A model generated the notes under the pieces. It was not told where the DNA came from and searched no databases. It saw only the letters and a program-made list of their open reading frames with translations. The translations under genes and the position numbers were made by a program. Below are positions 1-8,698 of a stretch of 64,000 bases of DNA, piece by piece. Source of the stretch: Metabacillus kandeliae (GTDB lineage Bacteria; Bacillota; Bacilli; Bacillales; Bacillaceae); assembly GCF_021166585.1 (NCBI RefSeq), contig NZ_JAJOZE010000001.1, positions 266,062-330,061 of the forward strand, read 5' to 3'. Numbering within the stretch: position 1 is the first letter of the stretch; every line of letters begins with the position of its first letter.

Positions 1-2
1 TT

Positions 3-1082
3 TCTCTTGCTTCAAGCATCAGTTCAAAACCAAGCAGGAGAGAGATGGATATGCTTTTGACAACAGGCGAACAGGTGACGATCTCTCTTTTTTCCATGGC
101 ACTCCATGAACTTGGGCATGACGCGGTTTCCTTTACTGGCTGGCAGGCAGGAATTCAAACAGAATCTGTCCATGGCAATGCCCGCATCACAAATATTGAT
201 GCGGAACAGATTCAGGCGCAGCTTGAAAACGATCATATTGTCATCGTAGCCGGTTTTCAAGGAGCAGATGAAAGAGGATCTATCACGACACTTGGCCGCG
301 GCGGGTCTGATACAACAGCAGTAGCCCTCGCCGCAGCTCTGAAAGCAGACAAATGCGACATTTATACAGATGTGACAGGCGTATATACGACAGATCCGCG
401 GTTTGTAAAAGATGCAAGAAAGCTTGAAGCGATTTCTTATGATGAAATGCTGGAGCTTGCGAACCTTGGGGCAGGAGTTCTGCACCCGAGAGCAGTGGAA
501 TTTGCGAAAAACTATCAAGTCCCTCTTGAGGTGAGATCAAGCACAGCGAGAGAAAACGGAACATTGATTGAGGAGGAAGCTAGGATGGAAGAGAATTTAA
601 TTGTCAGAGGCATTGCGTTTGAAGATCAGGTAACAAGAGTTACATTGAGAGGGCTGCCGAACAAATTATCAAATCTTTCAAATGTGTTTACAGAGCTTGC
701 TAAAAATGGCGTAAACGTTGATATTATTATCCAAAGCCTGACAGAGGGATATACCTCTTCTCTTTCCTTCACGGTCAACACCTCTTACTTGGAGGATGCA
801 ATGGATGTGCTGAACAGCCAAAAGAAAAAGCTGGGCTTTGAAAAAATCGAATCCGAGAAAAAGCTTGCAAAAGTTTCAATTGTCGGTTCAGGAATGGTAT
901 CAAATCCTGGAGTGGCAGCGGAAATGTTCGAAGTGCTTGCAGAAGAGGGCATACTGATCAAAATGGTCAGTACATCTGAAATTAAAGTTTCTGCGGTCGT
1001 ATCCCAGGAACATATGGTAAAAGCTGTTGAAGCCCTTCATGAAGCATTTGAACTGTCGAAAAAGGGAGCAGCTGTTTCTTAA
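3..1082 (+). CDS. lysC: Aspartokinase II (lysC), 5' end cut by window
   Basis: Aspartate kinase catalyses ATP-dependent phosphorylation of aspartate, the first step towards lysine, threonine, methionine and diaminopimelate. The frame is open from base 3, so the true start lies left of the window; about 360 of roughly 408 residues are present. The kinase core shows TLGRGGSDTTAVALAAAL and the DIYTDVTGVYTTDPR stretch. Two ACT regulatory domains follow from about base 600 (RGIAFEDQVTRVTLRGL, and LAKVSIVGSGMVSNPGVAAEM). Near-identical motifs occur in B. subtilis LysC, the lysine-sensitive isozyme. The gene is followed directly by a strong terminator, so it ends its own transcription unit. Any lysine riboswitch leader would be outside the window. 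Confidence 0.96.
   Translation, partial: SLASSISSKPSRREMDMLLTTGEQVTISLFSMALHELGHDAVSFTGWQAGIQTESVHGNARITNIDAEQIQAQLENDHIVIVAGFQGADERGSITTLGRGGSDTTAVALAAALKADKCDIYTDVTGVYTTDPRFVKDARKLEAISYDEMLELANLGAGVLHPRAVEFAKNYQVPLEVRSSTARENGTLIEEEARMEENLIVRGIAFEDQVTRVTLRGLPNKLSNLSNVFTELAKNGVNVDIIIQSLTEGYTSSLSFTVNTSYLEDAMDVLNSQKKKLGFEKIESEKKLAKVSIVGSGMVSNPGVAAEMFEVLAEEGILIKMVSTSEIKVSAVVSQEHMVKAVEALHEAFELSKKGAAVS
585..1082 (+). CDS. lysC: Internal in-frame start: aspartokinase II beta subunit
   Basis: In B. subtilis the lysC frame makes two products, the full alpha chain and a beta chain of about 163 residues that starts inside the gene and contains only the ACT regulatory region. Here an ATG at 585 is preceded by GAGGAGGAAGC, a strong Shine-Dalgarno at a suitable distance. 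It would give a 165-residue protein starting MEENLIVRGIAFEDQ. The position matches the known beta start. The initiation signal is seen in the sequence; that it is used here is inferred from the B. subtilis case. Confidence 0.75.
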   Translation: MEENLIVRGIAFEDQVTRVTLRGLPNKLSNLSNVFTELAKNGVNVDIIIQSLTEGYTSSLSFTVNTSYLEDAMDVLNSQKKKLGFEKIESEKKLAKVSIVGSGMVSNPGVAAEMFEVLAEEGILIKMVSTSEIKVSAVVSQEHMVKAVEALHEAFELSKKGAAVS

Positions 1083-1092
1083 AAGCATGAAG

Positions 1093-1121
1093 AAAGGCGG
1101 ACTGCATGGTTGTCCGCCTTT
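1093..1121 (+). terminator. lysC rho-independent terminator
   Basis: AAAGGCGGAC and GTCCGCCTTT form a perfect 10-bp stem with a 9-nt loop, ending in a T run. It lies 10 bases after the lysC stop codon. Confidence 0.9.
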
Positions 1122-1147
1122 TTCTATTCATCTGGTTCCTGCCGCAA

Positions 1148-1606
1148 TCAGTTGGAAAGAGTCATATCCTTTTGGTCCCATTTCACAGTGAAGACAATTT
1201 TATTTGTTCTTTTCTTTACTTGCTCATATGTCTCTGTTGTAACGGTGTTCAATTGTTCGAGCTGCTGGGCAATAAATCCTGCTTCAAGCTGAAAAGTTGG
1301 TTCTTTGCCTGATGCGAGGCGGAGAGAAACCAGCTCTCCTTCTAATTCGTATTCCATTTCATTTTTGCTCTTATGTATCATCGTAAGTGTACCGAAGCCG
1401 GCTTCAATGAAAAAGGCGCTTATTTCGTCCGCTGTTTCAACGGGAAACCTGCGTGCGAGCTTTTTGCCTGCCCAGTAAAGCATGGATTTGTATTCATGGC
1501 CAAGAATTTCAGGAATCAGAACCTCCCGGAACAGCTCATACCCAAACGCAGGGGCGGTTATTTCCTTAAACGCATCCAACGATGGCTCTTTCACATTTTT
1601 CTTCAC
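1148..1606 (-). CDS. yslB: YslB family protein (DUF2507)
   Basis: This is a 152-residue cytoplasmic protein of unknown biochemical function, conserved between lysC and sdhC in Bacillus. It matches the length and position of B. subtilis YslB (about 148 residues) and reads on the opposite strand to its neighbours. The start is a GTG (reverse strand) behind a GAGGGGAAG ribosome site. The FxxRxPV-ETADEISAFFIEAGFG and FQLEAGFIAQQLE segments resemble the fold of V4R-like small-molecule binding domains, but this is a weak inference and no catalytic residues can be pointed to. It converges with lysC across the terminator at 1093-1121. Confidence 0.85.
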   Translation of the reverse strand: MKKNVKEPSLDAFKEITAPAFGYELFREVLIPEILGHEYKSMLYWAGKKLARRFPVETADEISAFFIEAGFGTLTMIHKSKNEMEYELEGELVSLRLASGKEPTFQLEAGFIAQQLEQLNTVTTETYEQVKKRTNKIVFTVKWDQKDMTLSN

Positions 1607-1839
1607 TGAACTTCCCCTCTTTCTATGTTCAATATTATATCAGGGATGAGAGGTTTAACATAGTTCATACGTAATTTTTCTCATCTTATCCGGGCGGCGG
1701 CATCTTAGGCAGAAGCAATAAAAAGGAAAAGAATAAATAATAGCCGCAATTAATGTTACTTCTCATTTCATTTTTTTGATAAAATAAATTTAAGGAAATT
1801 GGCATTTTTCTAAATTTTAATAAATATGTACGCGTTTTC

Positions 1840-1868
1840 TTGACGCTCTCCAAGCAGGGGAGTAAAAT
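1840..1868 (+). promoter_or_regulatory. Probable sigma-A promoter of sdhCAB
   Basis: TTGACG (1840-1845), a 17-base spacer and TAAAAT (1863-1868) match the sigma-A consensus. This leaves a long untranslated leader of about 250 bases before sdhC. The gap 1607-2127 otherwise holds no convincing gene. In B. subtilis the sdh leader is the target of the iron-sparing small RNA FsrA; whether that holds here cannot be seen directly. Confidence 0.65.
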
Positions 1869-2127
1869 AAATTTGTCACATTTTATCAGTAAAAGGTTTT
1901 CACAGGAAGATCATTTCCATGGTTTTATCCAGCTGCATGCCTGGTAATAGGGTTCTACTACAGGGATGCATCCTTTATCGTCATTTTTGCAAACGTTAGT
2001 TTGCTATTTTAATAGGATAACTTGGAATCGGACTAGGATATGCAGATCAACTGACGAACCTGATGCTGAAAAAAGCCGAAGAAGAAAACGGAGAAAAATG
2101 CATTATTTATTTAGGGGGTAATGAACC

Positions 2128-2736
2128 ATGGCTGGAGAAAGAGAGTTCGCATACCGAAGGCTGCACTCGCTTCTTGGAGTGCTTCCGATAGGATTGTTCC
2201 TCATCGAGCATCTTATTGTAAACCATTTCGCAACCCGCGGTGCGGAATCATTCAACAAGGCGGCTGGATTTATGGAAAGCTTGCCGTTTGTATATGTGCT
2301 GGAAACGCTTATTATTTTCTTGCCGCTTTTATACCATGCGGTGCTGGGAATCTACATTGCATTCACAGCAAGCAGCAATTTAGGCCGCTACGGCTATTTC
2401 AGAAACTGGATGTTTATGCTGCAGCGCGTGACAGGAGTTATAACGTTTATCTACATCGTTTGGCACGTGTTCCAGACAAGATTTCAGGCCGCAATGGGGG
2501 CTGAGGTTAATTATGATATGATGGCTAATATTTTATCCAATCCTTGGATGGTCGCCTTTTATATTGTAGGACTCCTTTCAGCAGTATTCCACTTTGCAAA
2601 TGGATTATGGTCTTTTGCAGTGACATGGGGCATTACAGTTTCCCCTCGTTCACAGGCTATTTCAACTTATGTGACAGGCATACTTTTTGTTGTTCTATCT
2701 TATGTAGGCATTAGTGCAATCTTGGCGTTCGTATAA
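2128..2736 (+). CDS. sdhC: Succinate dehydrogenase cytochrome b558 subunit
   Basis: SdhC is the membrane anchor of succinate:menaquinone reductase (complex II). It binds two b haems and passes electrons from the SdhAB catalytic part to menaquinone. The 202-residue length equals the B. subtilis protein. Five hydrophobic segments are visible, at roughly residues 15-35, 55-80, 95-117, 135-160 and 180-200, with His residues in or beside helices (for example LIEHLIVNHFATRG and IYIVWHVFQTRF) that fit axial haem ligands. The ATG at 2128 is 9 bases from AGGGGGT. It is the first gene of the sdhCAB operon and sdhA follows after 31 bases. Confidence 0.96.
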   Translation: MAGEREFAYRRLHSLLGVLPIGLFLIEHLIVNHFATRGAESFNKAAGFMESLPFVYVLETLIIFLPLLYHAVLGIYIAFTASSNLGRYGYFRNWMFMLQRVTGVITFIYIVWHVFQTRFQAAMGAEVNYDMMANILSNPWMVAFYIVGLLSAVFHFANGLWSFAVTWGITVSPRSQAISTYVTGILFVVLSYVGISAILAFV

Positions 2737-2767
2737 ATCGTAATTTGTTAATTGGGGAGTGGACCAA

Positions 2768-4531
2768 ATGAACAACAATCGAATCATCGTGGTCGGCGGC
2801 GGTTTAGCCGGCCTCATGGCAACCATAAAAGCAGCTGAAGCCGGAGCAAGCGTTGACCTGTTTTCATTAGTACCGGTTAAACGTTCACACTCCGTTTGTG
2901 CACAGGGCGGCATTAACGGTGCGGTTAATACAAAAGGGGAAGGCGATTCTCCTTGGGAGCACTTTGACGATACAGTTTACGGAGGAGATTTCCTCGCAAA
3001 TCAGCCGCCGGTAAAGGCGATGTGCGAAGCAGCTCCATCCATTATTCACCTTATGGACCGGATGGGTGTTATGTTTAACAGAACACCTGAAGGACTTCTT
3101 GATTTCCGCCGTTTCGGAGGAACTCAGCATCATCGTACAGCTTTCGCAGGTGCGACAACAGGCCAGCAGCTGCTTTATGCTCTGGACGAGCAGGTTCGTC
3201 GCTATGAAGTGGCAGGACTAGTAACAAAGTATGAAAACTGGGAATTTCTCGGTGTTATCCAGGATGATGAAGGAGTATGCCGCGGTGTTGTGACACAGGA
3301 TCTGAAGAGCATGGAAATCAAACATTTCCGTTCAGATGCTGTTATTATGGCTACCGGCGGACCTGGCATTATCTTTGGAAAATCAACGAATTCTGTCATC
3401 AATACAGGTTCTGCCGCATCCATCGTGTACCAGCAGGGTGTAGCATACGGCAATCCTGAATTTATCCAAATCCATCCTACTGCAATTCCAGGGGATGACA
3501 AGCTCAGATTAATGAGTGAATCTGCCCGAGGAGAAGGCGGACGCGTATGGACATATAAAGACGGAAAGCCTTGGTACTTCCTTGAAGAGAAATATCCTGC
3601 TTACGGAAACCTTGTTCCGCGTGATATTGCAACACGCGAAATCTTTGATGTATGTGTTGAGCAGAAGCTTGGCATTAATGGAGAAAACATGGTTTACCTT
3701 GACCTTTCCCATAAAGATCCGAAAGAGCTTGACATCAAGCTCGGCGGAATCATTGAAATCTATGAAAAGTTCATGGGTGATGATCCGCGCAAAGTACCGA
3801 TGAAAATTTTCCCTGCTGTTCATTACTCAATGGGCGGGCTATGGGTTGATTATGATCAGATGACGAACATTCCGGGCCTCTTTGCAGCAGGTGAGTGTGA
3901 TTATTCCATGCATGGCGGCAACCGTCTTGGAGCGAACTCTCTTCTTTCAGCTATCTATGGCGGAATGCTTGCAGGACCAAAAGCTGTTCAGTATATCAGC
4001 GGTCTTGAAAAATCAGCAGCCGATCTTTCCTCAAGCATCTTTGACGGCCGTGTGAAAGAGGAACAGGAGAAATGGAATAACATCATGAGCATGAATGGAA
4101 CGGAAAATGCTTATGTGCTTCACAAGGAGCTTGGAGAGTGGATGACAGCGAATGTAACAGTTGTCCGCTACAATGACAAGCTGCAGGCAACAGATGACAA
4201 AATTGTTGAGCTTATGGAACGCTATCAAAATATTAATATCAATGATACGGCAAAATGGAGCAATCAGGGTGCTGCCTTTACACGACAGCTGAAAAACATG
4301 CTCATCATGGGCCGTGCCATCACTCTCGGTGCTCTGCAGCGCGATGAAAGCCGCGGAGCGCATTACAAGCCAGACTTCCCTGACCGCAACGATGATGACT
4401 TCCTGAAAACCACAATGGCACGCTTTAGAGGAGATCATGCAGCTCCTGAAATTACTTATGATGAAGTAGATGTATCACTGATTAAGCCGCGTAAACGCGA
4501 CTACTCCAAAGCGAAAGGGGTAAAAGCATGA
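2768..4531 (+). CDS. sdhA: Succinate dehydrogenase flavoprotein subunit
   Basis: SdhA oxidises succinate to fumarate with a covalently bound FAD. The N-terminal Rossmann motif VVGGGLAGLMA (about residues 7-17), the FAD-attachment region RSHSVCAQGG, HHRTAFAGATTG and the active-site ARGEGG segment are all present. The 587-residue length fits the 586 of B. subtilis. The ATG at 2768 is preferred over an in-frame GTG at 2759, because GGGGAG lies 8 bases before it and the GTG itself falls within that ribosome site. The stop overlaps the sdhB start (ATGA), which indicates translational coupling. Confidence 0.97.
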   Translation: MNNNRIIVVGGGLAGLMATIKAAEAGASVDLFSLVPVKRSHSVCAQGGINGAVNTKGEGDSPWEHFDDTVYGGDFLANQPPVKAMCEAAPSIIHLMDRMGVMFNRTPEGLLDFRRFGGTQHHRTAFAGATTGQQLLYALDEQVRRYEVAGLVTKYENWEFLGVIQDDEGVCRGVVTQDLKSMEIKHFRSDAVIMATGGPGIIFGKSTNSVINTGSAASIVYQQGVAYGNPEFIQIHPTAIPGDDKLRLMSESARGEGGRVWTYKDGKPWYFLEEKYPAYGNLVPRDIATREIFDVCVEQKLGINGENMVYLDLSHKDPKELDIKLGGIIEIYEKFMGDDPRKVPMKIFPAVHYSMGGLWVDYDQMTNIPGLFAAGECDYSMHGGNRLGANSLLSAIYGGMLAGPKAVQYISGLEKSAADLSSSIFDGRVKEEQEKWNNIMSMNGTENAYVLHKELGEWMTANVTVVRYNDKLQATDDKIVELMERYQNININDTAKWSNQGAAFTRQLKNMLIMGRAITLGALQRDESRGAHYKPDFPDRNDDDFLKTTMARFRGDHAAPEITYDEVDVSLIKPRKRDYSKAKGVKA

Positions 4532-5325
4532 GTGCGAACACTGCAGTGAGCGAAAAAACTGCCGAACAAGGCAAGAAACTCGTCAGATTTGTTATTACAC
4601 GGCAAGACCAGCCAAATTCTGAGCCATACACAGAGGAATTTGAGCTGGAATACCGTCCGAATATGAATGTCATTTCCGCTTTGATGGAAATTCGCAGAAA
4701 CCCGGTAAATGTAAAGGGTGAAAAAACGACTCCTATTACCTGGGAAATGAACTGTCTTGAAGAGGTATGCGGTGCATGCTCGATGGTAATCAACGGCAAA
4801 CCGCGCCAATCCTGCACGGCGCTTGTTGATAAATTGGAGCAGCCGATCAGGCTTGCACCGATGAGAACATTCCCTGTTGTGCGCGACCTTCAGGTAGACC
4901 GCAGCAGAATGTTTGATTCCTTGAAAAAGGTTAAAGCATGGATTCCGATTGATGGAACTTATGATTTGGGCCCTGGTCCAAGAATGCCTGAGAAAAAACG
5001 CCAATGGGCATATGAACTGTCTAAATGCATGACTTGCGGCGTTTGCCTTGAAGCATGCCCGAACGTGAACAGCAAATCCAACTTTATTGGTCCTGCTCCG
5101 CTTTCACAAGTCCGCTTGTTTAACGCTCACCCAACAGGTGCAATGAACAAGTCAGAGCGTCTTGAAACATTGATGGGAGACGGAGGGCTTGAAGGCTGCG
5201 GAAACTCACAGAACTGTGTGCAGTCCTGCCCGAAAGGCATTCCGCTCACAACTTCTATTGCAGCATTGAACAGAGATACAAACCTTCAGGCTTTCCGCAA
5301 CTTCTTCGGAAGCGACAGGTCCTGA
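4528..5325 (+). CDS. sdhB: Succinate dehydrogenase iron-sulfur subunit
   Basis: SdhB carries electrons from FAD in SdhA to the haems of SdhC through three iron-sulfur clusters. The [2Fe-2S] motif CLEEVCGACS with a later RQSC, the [4Fe-4S] motif CMTCGVCLEACP and the CGNSQNCVQSCPKG segment for the third cluster are visible. At 265 residues it is about 12 longer than the B. subtilis subunit, mainly through a Ser/Thr/Glu-rich N-terminal extension before KKLVRFVITRQD. Translation probably couples to sdhA through the ATGA overlap. Confidence 0.97.
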   Translation: MSANTAVSEKTAEQGKKLVRFVITRQDQPNSEPYTEEFELEYRPNMNVISALMEIRRNPVNVKGEKTTPITWEMNCLEEVCGACSMVINGKPRQSCTALVDKLEQPIRLAPMRTFPVVRDLQVDRSRMFDSLKKVKAWIPIDGTYDLGPGPRMPEKKRQWAYELSKCMTCGVCLEACPNVNSKSNFIGPAPLSQVRLFNAHPTGAMNKSERLETLMGDGGLEGCGNSQNCVQSCPKGIPLTTSIAALNRDTNLQAFRNFFGSDRS

Positions 5326-5330
5326 TGCTA

Positions 5331-5360
5331 AAGAGCCTTTCCCGCGCGGGGAAGGCTCTT
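5331..5360 (+). terminator. sdhCAB terminator
   Basis: AAGAGCCTTTCCC pairs with GGGGAAGGCTCTT around a short GC loop, followed by TTTTCTTT. It lies immediately after sdhB. Confidence 0.88.
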
Positions 5361-5394
5361 TTCTTTATTTAAAAGCTATGATAAAGAAGAATAT

Positions 5395-5510
5395 TGATTT
5401 TCACGCACCTGTTCACCTGAGTTCCAGGCGGGAGACTCCTGCAGGAGAAGCGGGACAGTTGAGACCCCGCAGAAAGCGGACGCCTGCACCGGAAATCAAC
5501 AGACATTTTA
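5395..5510 (+). repeat. Interspersed structured repeat, copy 1
   Basis: This is a GC-rich block with GGCGGGAGACTCCTGC, GAGACCCCGC and AAAGCGGACGCCTGC, flanked by inverted ends resembling CTGTTGATT and AATCAACAG. It is one of six related copies in backbone gaps of this window (others at 30335, 46541, 49921, 52989 and 57230). It is shorter than the best copies, with an internal piece missing. The short open frames across it are repeat translations, not genes. Confidence 0.75.
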
Positions 5511-5579
5511 AGGAGGGCTTCAAAAAAGTCTGGAAGCTGGGCCTGTTCCCCTTTCTTATTAAATATGCATTTGGAAAGC

Positions 5580-5607
5580 ACCGTTGGAATCTTTTGCACA
5601 TACAATA
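5580..5607 (+). promoter_or_regulatory. Probable sigma-K promoter of gerE
   Basis: AC at 5580-5581, 17 bases, then CATACAATA at 5599-5607 matches the sigma-K pattern AC-N16/17-CATANNNTA. B. subtilis gerE is transcribed by sigma-K in the late mother cell, so both sequence and biology agree. Confidence 0.6.
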
Positions 5608-5671
5608 CTTTGACTAATTATATACCCTTCCGGTAGTACAGTTCTCACTTTAGCAAGGAGGGTTACATTTC

Positions 5672-5896
5672 TTGAAAGAGAAAGAGTTTCAATCAAAGCC
5701 ATTGCTCACCAAAAGAGAAAGAGAAGTCTTCGAATTGCTTGTACAAGACAAAACAACGAAAGAAATTGCGGGCGAACTTTTTATAAGTGAAAAAACAGTT
5801 CGAAACCACATCTCGAATGCGATGCAAAAGCTTGGTGTCAAGGGGCGGTCACAAGCTGTTGTAGAGCTCCTTCGAATGGGTGAACTGCAGCTTTAA
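5672..5896 (+). CDS. gerE: Spore coat transcription regulator GerE
   Basis: GerE is a small LuxR/FixJ-type DNA-binding protein that turns late mother-cell coat genes on or off. The 74-residue product is almost entirely a helix-turn-helix: [20 protein letters not shown] then [18 protein letters not shown], nearly identical to B. subtilis GerE. It starts with TTG, 10 bases after GGAGGG, as in B. subtilis. It stands alone between a sigma-K-like promoter and its own terminator. Confidence 0.97.
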   Translation: MKEKEFQSKPLLTKREREVFELLVQDKTTKEIAGELFISEKTVRNHISNAMQKLGVKGRSQAVVELLRMGELQL

Positions 5897-5901
5897 TCGT
5901 T

Positions 5902-5938
5902 ACCGGCCAACCAGATCTATATCAGGTGGCCGGTTTTG
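5902..5938 (+). terminator. gerE terminator
   Basis: ACCGGCCA (5902-5909) pairs with TGGCCGGT (5927-5934), followed by a T-rich tail. It lies 5 bases after the gerE stop. Confidence 0.85.
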
Positions 5939-6182
5939 TTTTTATTTTAAACGTAAAGGCTCCGTCTCAGAAATTATGACAAAGACAGTCTTCATAAAAG
6001 GCGTTGCAGCAGGCATTTTGCCTCTGTAATTCTTCCTTGCAATTCTTCTGCAAAACGAGCACAATATGAGAGATGGCGCTGGTTCTGTTTGAACTGCATG
6101 ATAGAAAGATCACTCCAATGAACTTACTGCAAGCCATATGAATCCGCCGGGAAGCCGGCTAAAGTCAGCGGGGTACCTGTGT

Positions 6183-6635
6183 ATGGAAGAGTCAAATGTT
6201 AAAACAGCTGGAACAGCGGTTGCCGATATTGAAAAAGCACTTAGGCATATTTCAGGAATGATTAAGCAAAAGGGAAGGGAAATACTCGGCGATTATGCGA
6301 TTACTCCTCCGCAGTTTGTTGCACTTCAATGGCTGCTGGAACAAGGGGATATGACAATCGGTGAGCTTTCAAACCGGATGTTTCTTGCCTGCAGCACAAC
6401 GACTGATCTGGTCGACAGGATGGAGAAAAAATTGCTTGTACAGCGAGTGAAAGATGAAAGTGACAGAAGGGTTGTCCGGATTCATCTTCTGGACGAAGGA
6501 GAGCGGATCATAGCGGATGCCATTGAAAAAAGAAGACATTATTTAAGGGGAATATTGGTGCATTTCAACAGCGAAGAGCTCCAATCACTTGAGATGCTGC
6601 TGAATAGACTGCAGCTTGAAATGCATGAAGAATGA
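6183..6635 (+). CDS. ysmB: MarR family transcriptional regulator YsmB
   Basis: This is a 150-residue winged-helix regulator of the MarR family. The segment PPQFVALQWLLEQGDMTIGELSNRM leads into the recognition helix CSTTTDLVDRMEKKLLV and the wing KDESDRRVVRIHL, which is the usual family layout. Length and sequence match B. subtilis YsmB. The ATG at 6183 fits that length; an upstream in-frame ATG at 6138 would add 15 unlikely residues. racE begins 9 bases downstream, so the two are probably co-transcribed. The ligand and target genes are unknown. Confidence 0.88.
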   Translation: MEESNVKTAGTAVADIEKALRHISGMIKQKGREILGDYAITPPQFVALQWLLEQGDMTIGELSNRMFLACSTTTDLVDRMEKKLLVQRVKDESDRRVVRIHLLDEGERIIADAIEKRRHYLRGILVHFNSEELQSLEMLLNRLQLEMHEE

Positions 6636-6644
6636 GGCGATTTT

Positions 6645-7457
6645 TTGAACAGACCAATCGGGATTATTGATTCAGGAATAGGCGGGCTTACTGTAGCAAG
6701 AGAAGTTATGAGGCAGCTGCCAAAAGAAGAGATCATCTATCTTGGCGATAATGCCAGATGCCCGTACGGCCCCAGGCCGAAAGAAGAGGTTTATCAATTC
6801 ACATGGGAAATGGCAAGCTACCTGATTTCCCATCACCATATAAAAATGCTTGTTATTGCCTGCAATACGGCGACAGCCATTGCTCTTCATGATATTCAGG
6901 AGGCACTGGACATTCCGGTCATCGGAGTGATCCAGCCTGGGGCGAGGACGGCTATCAAAGTAACAAAAACCAATAAAATAGGTGTAATCGGCACGGTTAA
7001 TACGATTGTCAGCGGAGCGTACGAAACAGCATTAAAGCAGCTGAACAAAGAAGCTGCTGTAGAAAGCCTGGCATGTCCAGAATTTGTTCCTCTTGTAGAA
7101 AGCGGCAGCTATTCTGACGAAATGGCGGAAGCGGTTGTTGAGAGGTCGCTTGGACCAATCAAAGATGAGCCGATCGATTCCCTTATTCTTGGCTGCACTC
7201 ATTACCCGATTCTTAAGCCTTTTATTGAAAAGGCTATGGGTCCAAAGGTAAAAGTGATTTCCTCAGGAGATGAAACAGCAAGGGAAGTCAGCACCATTCT
7301 TTCTTTTCACAAAGCACTGAATATAGGGGAAAGCAGAAAAGAACACTTGTTTTTGACGACCGGTTCAACTGCATTATTCAAAAAAATTGCATCAAGCTGG
7401 TTCGGTCAGCCTGTAGAAAATGTTGCAACCATTTCACTTGAAAAAGCCCTTTCTTAA
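6645..7457 (+). CDS. racE: Glutamate racemase
   Basis: Converts L-glutamate to D-glutamate for peptidoglycan (and poly-gamma-glutamate where made). The two catalytic cysteines of the aspartate/glutamate racemase family are seen in VIACNTATA (about residue 73) and LGCTHYPI (about residue 184). The N-terminal [13 protein letters not shown] and DNARCPYG motifs are also present. The 270-residue length matches RacE. The TTG start sits behind GAGG formed at the ysmB stop codon, which suggests translation coupled to ysmB. Confidence 0.96.
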   Translation: MNRPIGIIDSGIGGLTVAREVMRQLPKEEIIYLGDNARCPYGPRPKEEVYQFTWEMASYLISHHHIKMLVIACNTATAIALHDIQEALDIPVIGVIQPGARTAIKVTKTNKIGVIGTVNTIVSGAYETALKQLNKEAAVESLACPEFVPLVESGSYSDEMAEAVVERSLGPIKDEPIDSLILGCTHYPILKPFIEKAMGPKVKVISSGDETAREVSTILSFHKALNIGESRKEHLFLTTGSTALFKKIASSWFGQPVENVATISLEKALS

Positions 7458-7495
7458 TTGAAACGGCAAAACTGAATAAAATATTGCATAGCTCG

Positions 7496-7525
7496 GTCTA
7501 AATCCTCCCAAGGCTCGTATACATA
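7496..7525 (+). promoter_or_regulatory. Possible sigma-E promoter of gerM
   Basis: GTCTAAAT (7496-7503), a 14-base spacer and TATACATA (7518-7525) resemble the sigma-E pattern (kmATATTT / CATACAHT). gerM is a sigma-E mother-cell gene in B. subtilis. The match is partial, so this is a moderate call. Confidence 0.4.
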
Positions 7526-7555
7526 GTAGTACAAACAGCCTCAGGGGGGATTTTT

Positions 7556-8629
7556 ATGCCTAAAAAAGGTACGGCCAAGATTGCTGCATCTATATTGATT
7601 TCATCCGTGGTCATCTCCACAATGTCCGGTTGCGGTTTATTCGGCGGAGACAAAGCGGCAAAAGAATTGGATCCGCCTCATAATGTGAGTTATACAGAGG
7701 GGAAAGACGGGAAGTCAGCTTCTGCTTCGAAAAGCGGTGAAAGTGAAGCCAAAATGGTCTCACAGGAACTGTATTTGATTGATAAAAATGGCTACGTTGT
7801 TTCCCAGACCTTAAAAATGCCGAAAACAGAAAGTGTTGCTAAACAATCCCTGGAATACCTTGTGGATGGAGGACCAGTATCCAATATCCTTCCTTCAGGA
7901 TTCAGGGCTGTGCTGCCGACAGATACAGAAGTATTGGGTGTTTCCATAAAAGACGGCACAGCGACAGCAGACTTTTCAAAAGAATTTGCCAACTATAAAA
8001 AAGAAGACGAATTAAAAATTCTGCAAGCTGTCACGTGGACTTTGACACAATTCAACGCTGTGAAAACCGTCAAGATCTGGATCAATGGCCATGAGCTGAA
8101 AGAGATGCCTGTCAACCACACTCCAATCAACGCAGGAGCAAGCAGAGCAGACGGCATTAATCTTGATTCCTCAGACGTGGTCGATGTAACCAACTCGCAC
8201 CCCGTTACGGTCTACTATCTAGCTGAAAATAAAGGCAAAACCTATTATGTTCCAGTTACAAAGCGGGTGGACAATGGTACAGCTAATCCACTGAGGGCAG
8301 CTGTGGATGAATTAATCAGCGGACCTTCTAAAACAAGCGGACTTTTGACGGATTTTCAAACAGGTGTCAAGCTGCTTGGCGATCCGGTTGTTAAAGATGG
8401 AAAAGTTACACTGAACTTTAACAATGCGATCTACGGAAGCTTTGACAGCAAGAAAAAAATCATCTCACAAGATGTTCTTAATTCAATCGTTCTTTCTCTG
8501 ACAGAGCAGCCTGGCATTAAGGATGTGGCCATAACTGTTAATGGCAAAGCTGACTTGGTAACAGAAAAAGGAAAGAAGCTATCGCAGTCCGTCACCCGTC
8601 CGGAGAAGGTCAATACAGGCAGTTTCTAA
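7556..8629 (+). CDS. gerM: Germination/sporulation lipoprotein GerM
   Basis: GerM is a membrane lipoprotein made in the mother cell and needed for normal spore engulfment and germination. The signal peptide ends in a lipobox MSGC with Cys26 as the lipidation site. Two similar GerMN domains follow. The first holds VLGVSIKDGTATADFSKEF and the second VKDGKVTLNFNNAI, the expected repeat of the DGTATVDFS-type motif. A low-complexity linker rich in Gly, Ser and Lys lies before domain one. The ATG at 7556 is behind CAGGGGGGA. It is closely followed by a terminator. Confidence 0.94.
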   Translation: MPKKGTAKIAASILISSVVISTMSGCGLFGGDKAAKELDPPHNVSYTEGKDGKSASASKSGESEAKMVSQELYLIDKNGYVVSQTLKMPKTESVAKQSLEYLVDGGPVSNILPSGFRAVLPTDTEVLGVSIKDGTATADFSKEFANYKKEDELKILQAVTWTLTQFNAVKTVKIWINGHELKEMPVNHTPINAGASRADGINLDSSDVVDVTNSHPVTVYYLAENKGKTYYVPVTKRVDNGTANPLRAAVDELISGPSKTSGLLTDFQTGVKLLGDPVVKDGKVTLNFNNAIYGSFDSKKKIISQDVLNSIVLSLTEQPGIKDVAITVNGKADLVTEKGKKLSQSVTRPEKVNTGSF

Positions 8630-8666
8630 ATTGATCTGCTTTGATATAATAATAAGAGAATGCTTG

Positions 8667-8698
8667 AAGAGGCTGTCCAATACATAGCCTCTTTTTGC
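8667..8698 (+). terminator. gerM terminator
   Basis: AAGAGGCT (8667-8674) pairs with AGCCTCTT (8686-8693), followed by TTTT. It separates gerM from rdgB, so rdgB needs its own promoter. No rph gene or recognisable remnant is present between 8699 and 8847. Confidence 0.82.

Noticed and set aside
2020-2215. Protein-like frame before and into sdhC (LGIGLGYADQLTNLMLKKAE)
   Set aside because: It has no start codon, overlaps the start of sdhC in another frame and ends there. It may be an old fragment of a small membrane protein but is not supportable as a gene.
5378-5617. Open frames on both strands over the first interspersed repeat
   Set aside because: They translate the structured repeat, which also occurs in five other gaps, and lack ribosome sites.
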